Shown here piece by piece: positions 58,734-64,000 of a stretch of 64,000 nt of DNA. Each line of letters starts with the position of its first letter. Positions within the stretch are counted from its first letter, which is position 1. The translations under genes were made by a program, and so were the position numbers. The notes below the pieces were generated by a model. The model had not been told where the DNA came from. It did no database searches and worked only from the letters and a program-made list of their open reading frames with translations. The stretch comes from Jaapia argillacea MUCL 33604 (taxonomy: Eukaryota; Basidiomycota; Agaricomycetes; Jaapiales; Jaapiaceae): NCBI GenBank assembly GCA_000697665.1, contig KL197713.1, positions 1,804,181 through 1,868,180 of the forward strand. Direction: 5' to 3'.

Positions 58734-60744
58734 TCAGAATTTTCCCCATAATCTGCGCAACACAAGGTATCTCACTGTCAACATCAAGGCGACACTAAAC
58801 ATTATCATAGTCCCTGCGAGACAGCATCATGGTCAAGCAAATTGAAACGCTAATTCAATACTAGAACTCACCAGCATATATGCCAACGGCGGTGAAACCG
58901 TGCGTAGCTCCATTGATAGCACCAGAAATAGGAGGCCCTGCAAGCGCTCCAAATGCCTGGATGGTCATCGTCATACCCACCCTCCGACCTACGTCGCCCG
59001 TCTCGCCTAAGGCGAGAATCGGTGCTATGAGGAGTGAGACGTAGACACCAGAAGTCAACCTATCAAGGACACCGGTGAGCAGGATATGTTTATGGTCCAA
59101 AGAAAGAAACATACCCATAGATGATAGCCACGATAATGTAAGACGATTGACTGTGAGCAAATGGCCATACATAGGTCATGATGCCCGCAACCATCGTGAA
59201 AGGTACCATGATGTTAATGCCGCCTAAAGTGATGTGTTCAACAGGCAATAAAAAGAGGAGTCGTTGGAGGAGGACACCCACCAACCCGGTCAGCAAGGAA
59301 TCCACCTAGTAATCTTCCTAAAGCTGAGCTAGCGTTGGCAATAGAAACAAGATATGGAGCGAAATCAGGTGAGATCCCAACTGAAACGGCACTGATGTCG
59401 ATATAGGTCAGGACTGGGGATCAGAAAAAAGTGAGCAGAATCCGGGGAGTTGAAAACGGTGGATAACTGACCAGTATAGAGGCCAAGGAATGCAACAAAG
59501 CACGTGAAGACATATATCGTGAATGGAGCTGACTTGAATGCTTTCCAGTTGAATAGTCCACCAGAAATATTGACTGGTGGTAGTCGACGACGGAGACACT
59601 GTGATTCAATGTTCGATCAAGGGGCAACTCTGGGGAGAAAGTGAATGGGACGCACCATATTAGCGATACCTATTGTGAAAAAAAGGATAAACCCGATTAC
59701 GCGTATCGTCCAGGGGAACCTAGCTGATATGTTGGAAAATATTGAGTAGATGTAGAGAGAGCGACATACCCGATTTTGCCAACGAGATTGCGAAAGACGA
59801 TGGGAAATACCGTTCCGCCTATTGAAGACCCTACCGCAGTTATCCCCAGTGCAGTTTGTCTCCGTTTTTTGAACCAGTGAGCGATGATTCCCTGGGTTGG
59901 GCCAAACATCGCCCCAGACGCCAACTACACAAAATTCAGGTTTCCAACGCATGAGGTGTATCTGGGAGGAACACGTACACCAAGGGCAATCCCCTGACAT
60001 AGAAGAAACTGCCAATACTCTTTGCACTCCGCAATGAGAAACGTGGCCGCCAAGTGAATGAGACTGGCGACAAGCAGTGGTATGCGGAAGTAACCAAGGT
60101 CGAAGAGACGACCTGATACTAATCCTGGGAGGAAAACCAAGGAATACTAAAACGGAAGAAATTGGGCAGATGTCCAATTCATTGGGTGGGTTCACGAACC
60201 TGGATAGACCCAATCCAAGCGCTGATGATATTAATGAGAACTGGGTTGGAGGTTAAGCAAAACAAGACTTACATAGCTGATGGAGATGTCCCTGGAAGCA
60301 GTGTTTGTTCGTAATATGCTTGGAATGTCTGGCCAGAGGGTAAGAACGGCTACCTTCCAAGGCAAGTCGATCGTACGCACCCCCCATGCGTTTATAAATC
60401 CAAACCTGATTAACAGATCCATATATCAGCAATGGCTAAACGACCGTCATAAAGAGGTGCCATACAACTTGCTCACGTTGAGAAATTCATGGTCAGGGAC
60501 TGCCCAAACCCATCAATCAGGTTTGCCCAAACAGTGTCGCAAACGATCAACTCACCCCCAACACAATCAACCAAGCCTTTGTTCCACCATCTGGGGGCTC
60601 ATCGTCTGTCCGCATGATCGTAATAGGCGATTGAATGCCTTCCTTCTCTTTCGCCAAGTAGTCGACGACCTGAACATTTTGCACTGTCAACTCATCGGCG
60701 TCGCGATCGTCCACGCGAGGTTCATCGGAAGTTTTGGACTCCAT
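58734..60744 (-). CDS. MFS transporter, monocarboxylate-porter type
   Basis: Start at 60744. Secure exons: 60744..60556, 60499..60477 (23 nt), 60405..60381 (25 nt), 60328..60273 and 60221..60200; the last is 58813..58734. The cytosolic N-terminus leads into PPDGGTKAWLIVLG, the family entry motif, then NFSTFGFINAWGTFQAYYEQ, TLLPGTSPSAIAWIGSIQ, FLPGLVSGRLFDLGYFRIP, ASGAMFGPTQGIIAHWFKKR with RQTALGITAVGSSIGGTVFP, ANASSALGRLLGGFLADRVG and GMTMTIQAFGALAGPPISGA. These match MCT/MCH-type 12-helix porters. Such proteins move monocarboxylates, riboflavin or, in fungal clusters, pathway products. Many very short exons lie in the first helix. It converges on DUF6534 copy B (76 bp between coding ends). 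Confidence 0.92.
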
Positions 60745-62143
60745 CTATGCTCATGGAGCTCAGAACGTCGACGCCGAGCTGAGGATTCGGAGGGGATTTA
60801 GGAAGGAGTCATCGAAAAAGTTGAGGCATTTCTATTTCACCAGAATAACGACGGCAAGAGTCGGTCTTCATCGGCAGGCAAATCTGGTTCTTGCCCGCCG
60901 GCGACTCCAGCGGCCGCGGTGTTCATGTGCATCACGAGGATATTTATACGATGAACCGGAAACAACATTCCTGAAGCGAGCAAAGCTTGTGGCGGGCATG
61001 AGGTGCAGGGATACTAGGAAGTGGTGCATTAAGACAGGAGAGTCGCAGAATAGTACGTTCATTGAGGTAACTAGCCCATTAGAAGGGACGGTCGCAATGT
61101 ATTAAGATTTTAGGAAGCAGAAGCAAAATTGCGGAAGGGTGGAGATTGCACTCTTCGCGAGGCCGATCTTCCTGATATACCTTTGGCACTTGTTCCGAAT
61201 ACTCACCGGGTCACATATGCCCCCAACTTTCCCATTGGACACTGCTCACCCGGACCCTTCCTTCCTGATACCTCTCCCACAGACCTTAGCCACCAATTAC
61301 CCCAGGCATTGCTCACTACGCGACGGGGAATCAGTTCGCGACCGAGCCTGGCGGGATCAGGGGTTTCCCCTCATCGAACGTTTGACTGGGTGGGACAAAC
61401 TGAACCTGTCAGATTGTTGGTGCAAGGAGACGCAAACAAACACACGGAACGTCGCCAAGCGTGGAGATGCCGTAGACCAATCGATACGATGCAGTCAGCA
61501 TATGGTGCCGATATCACGATGTGGACAATCATACCTCTTGCTGGGAATAACGAGTTGGAGAATGGTTCGGGAGTGCACTATATTGTGAGCAAAGTATGTC
61601 AGCATAGGAAGTTCATCGCCTTCGACGCGAGGCGTCCGCCCTAGGAGACAAAACCTGAGCTTTCATGAACGGTTGAACATTCAAAAGGACCGGAGAAGAA
61701 GATCCCAAGGACTCGGGGGAGACGATGTGATAGGGCATATGGTTCCATTTCTCAGGAACCTACGATGGAGTGTTCCGCCGAAGGCGTAGTCCTGTGGACC
61801 AAGGGATTGTACTCAGGAGAGGGAATCCGAGGACTGTCCATGGTTCGTCAACTTCAGGCTGAACTTGATGAGATCGCCGATAAACAAGGCGAACAGGTCA
61901 CCGTTAGGTGGAGAGTGCCAATGCATGCGAATAATCATCCAACGAGCCATCAACGCATCAATGTATGTCAGAAAGTAAAACTACAAGAGTGGTCTCGTTG
62001 ATACACCCACATAGATGAAGATCCCCCTATAACTCCTTCGATTTACGCCCCGCCGAGCCTGCTCGAGATTGGGTTCTGGGTGATGCCGTCCTACTAATAT
62101 ACAACCCCTCCTCACTCCATCATGATCATCTTCACCCAGTGAT
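60745..62143. other. Spacer with an unrecognised long frame
   Basis: 1.4 kb between the MFS start and the 3' end of DUF6534 copy C. Plus-strand frames at 61129..61644 (171 codons) and 61765..62001 are open but match no family I can name; they could be exons of one gene or chance frames. Confidence 0.4.
60939..60950 (-). promoter_or_regulatory. Possible TATA box of the MFS gene
   Basis: On the minus strand CGTATAAATA lies about 200 bp upstream of the start codon; a good match to TATAAATA, position plausible with a leader. Confidence 0.35.
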
Positions 62144-64000
62144 TTACTCAGTGCTCCAGATCGTTCCTCGTAGATCATCAGGGGTGACAAAGCTAACGTT
62201 TGAGCTAGGCGGACCTATAACCGAAAACGTTAGGTCGACTGTTGCAACGGACGGTCGACTGATCTGATGCAAGGCGCCTCAGTCATTGTACTCGGGGGAG
62301 GAATCGAGGAAAGAAGACTCACTGGATTAATTGTAGCACCCTCTAGGACCAATTGTTGTTGCTGCAGTGAAATATATTAAGCAGGGCATATCGTGTCAAG
62401 TCCAGCTTCCTTACGGTGAGAAGGTTTACTTGGTTCGGAGACAACAAGATAAACGAGTGAGCTGGAGGGGATGTATCGGGCTTGAACACTTTCCCAACAC
62501 GTTGGCGGGCATTGAGACTATACCCATCGAATATCTCGTCAGTGACAGGAGACGGCGACAATTTCAAGGCTGTCAGACTGACGAGGCAAGTGTGGAGCCC
62601 CCGTAGACTTTTTGTCGTCAAAGTCGCTTAAGTATCATCGATATCCGGTGTGAATGAATAACATACATCTGGTTTGAATTTCAATTAGGAGGGTGAATAG
62701 AATATTGTTGGGGAGTGCGTAGTACTGCGTGCAAAGGAATCGTAGTTGAGCAATGAGCATTGATAATGGGTCAACGTGAGGCAAGGTACCGTTACGGCGA
62801 TGAGAAGGGACATGACGCTGTTTCACATCAGCTAGGATTTCAACGGACAGGCACCAGCGATTGTGACTCACAACAACAGTGCACCCGTGTTGACGAAATA
62901 AGCGACCAACCACTTAACCAATGTGTCTGAGCTAAAACCCCAACATACATTTCTTGAGTCTCCAACCAAGATTCGGCCGCGTGGGACGGGGAGAAATAGA
63001 CAAGGAGAACAGACGAACTTTGTGAAACCCGACCTCATACTCCATAGGTAATAAATCGTTGACCCTGCACAAAGGGAATCAACGACCACGGCGCAAGCTA
63101 CGCTGACAGAGAGGACGATCTATTAATTGAATTATCAAAGGTCAGTTGTGAGAACTATGAGGCAGGAATATGTAGTGGATAACAAACCTTCCAAGAAATG
63201 CCCTCGAAGTCGGCGTATCCCTGAACTCCGGAACTGTAAGAACACCGAAGTGGTCAGCGGGTAGATCTCTGGCATGTGCAGCAGAAAGACTGACATCTTC
63301 ACGACGATAACTAGGGGAGCATCTGTCTTAGTTTGATGATCAACCAAGATGAGGGGAAGGTGCGTACCAATCCCAGAGCCTTGTGGCATCACAACCAGTG
63401 AGCGTCAAGAAGGCAAAGGAATGAATTGCATGCGAGCCTCACCGAAGAAGAGAAGAGCGAACGTGACCTAAAAGCCAAATGTCAATCCGGAATACGAGGA
63501 ACAGACGCCACAAGTGTCATGAAGCTTACTTACCATCGTGGCCGTAAGAAGTCTGTTATACTTGCTGACTGTCGAATGGGGCGATCAGTGAGGGATGATA
63601 GACGGATTAGGAAGAACGAACGGGTCCACGAGCGTCGAATGTTATAGCTTCACGAGTACAAGTCAGAATCTACCGAGGAATGAACGAGAAGTGGGGGTGG
63701 GTGCGATTACGAACATTTGTGCCATTGCTATAATCACAATCTAACGGACAGCATTAATAACAATAAAGTTGGAGTGCCATCCTTTAAACATACGTTGGAA
63801 AGATATGCAGCCTGGACGAGAGAACGACGAGAGGTCATAAACTCTGGTCACATAAACATCGGTGAGCTAAGGTGACGAACCCCAAATGTACTAGAAAATC
63901 AACTTCAGAATTGAGACGAGGTGGATCTCAAAGTTTATTCAACACACGAAGGAAGGGTTCCAAAAATCGCAGCATCCCCAAAATGAACGATCAGATAGGT
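62144..64000 (-). CDS. DUF6534-type membrane protein, copy C, 5' end beyond the window
   Basis: The gene enters the window at its right edge inside the third family exon: TYLIVHFGDAAIFGTLP corresponds to the HFGD segment of copies A and B. Downstream tracts: IAMAQMFVIAP, SKYNRLLTATM, VTFALLFFG, a helix IVLSVSVACAVVVDSLC with STIYYLWSMRSGFTK, SDTLVKWLVAYFVNTGALLL, FVMSLLIAVT, YYALPNNILFTLLIEIQT, YGGSTLAS and the hallmark SLNARQRVGKVFKPDTSPP from about 62488. The end is uncertain: the last exon after QQQLVLEGATINP may stop at 62144 (GPPSSNVSFVTPDDL frame) or, in another frame, at 61981. The family is membrane-bound with unknown function. Confidence 0.78.

Noticed and set aside
61129-61644. Phytanoyl-CoA dioxygenase-like gene
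   Set aside because: A faint resemblance (ENGSGVHYI, PNTHRVT) was noticed, but the iron-binding HxD...H arrangement could not be found.
1-64000. LTR, retroviral, Polinton or other virus-like copies
   Set aside because: No reverse transcriptase, integrase, capsid-like or envelope-like frame and no paired long terminal repeats were seen.
1-64000. tRNA or rRNA genes and CRISPR arrays
   Set aside because: No cloverleaf with a GTTCGAATC-type arm outside coding exons, no rRNA-like stretch and no regularly spaced repeats with unique spacers.

Overview
The window looks like nuclear DNA of a basidiomycete fungus, most likely an agaricomycete. Genes are dense and on both strands. Nearly all are broken by short GT-AG introns of about 50-70 nt. 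The gene content also fits: a basidiomycete-type sesquiterpene synthase, three DUF6534 membrane-protein genes, a fungal UbiA-P450 pair, an HSF-type factor and an arrestin-like protein. Exon limits were worked out by hand from reading frame, splice sites and family conservation.

Layout. 0-13 kb: a basic-region protein, a DJ-1/PfpI protein, a repeat-bearing spacer, a sesquiterpene synthase, the mRNA-decapping/translation factor Scd6/Lsm14, Vps11 of the HOPS/CORVET complexes, and head-to-head with it ATP synthase subunit j. 13-25 kb: a Rossmann-fold protein, a large arrestin-like protein with a repeat-rich tail, an HSF transcription factor, a short-chain dehydrogenase, a cytochrome c oxidase subunit and a seven-knuckle Gis2/Byr3 protein. 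26-31 kb: a DUF6534 membrane protein and a poorly resolved stretch. 31-34 kb: a Rab4-type GTPase converging on a dual-specificity phosphatase.

34.7-43 kb is a tandem triplication of eIF4A, all on the minus strand. Copy 1 is canonical. Copy 2 keeps the whole exon structure but has lost the P-loop and an arginine of motif VI. Copy 3 is diverged and is interrupted by a 361-base assembly gap whose two flanks are the same 445 bp, so the gap is probably a scaffolding artefact. Pieces of the triplicated spacers recur, partly inverted, at 42.7-45.2 kb.

45.9-64 kb resembles a secondary-metabolite neighbourhood: a UbiA prenyltransferase, a 13-exon P450 and a P450 relic, then a PCL-type cyclin and dephospho-CoA kinase (housekeeping), then a DUF6534 gene, a monocarboxylate-type MFS transporter, and a third DUF6534 gene cut by the right edge. 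A prenylated or terpenoid product that is oxidised and exported is a plausible but unproven reading.

The splicing is unusual in places: an intron that fits only AT-AC ends, three introns that fit GC-AG ends, and exons of 7-14 nt. I saw no retroviral or LTR element, no DNA transposase, no rRNA or tRNA gene and no CRISPR array.
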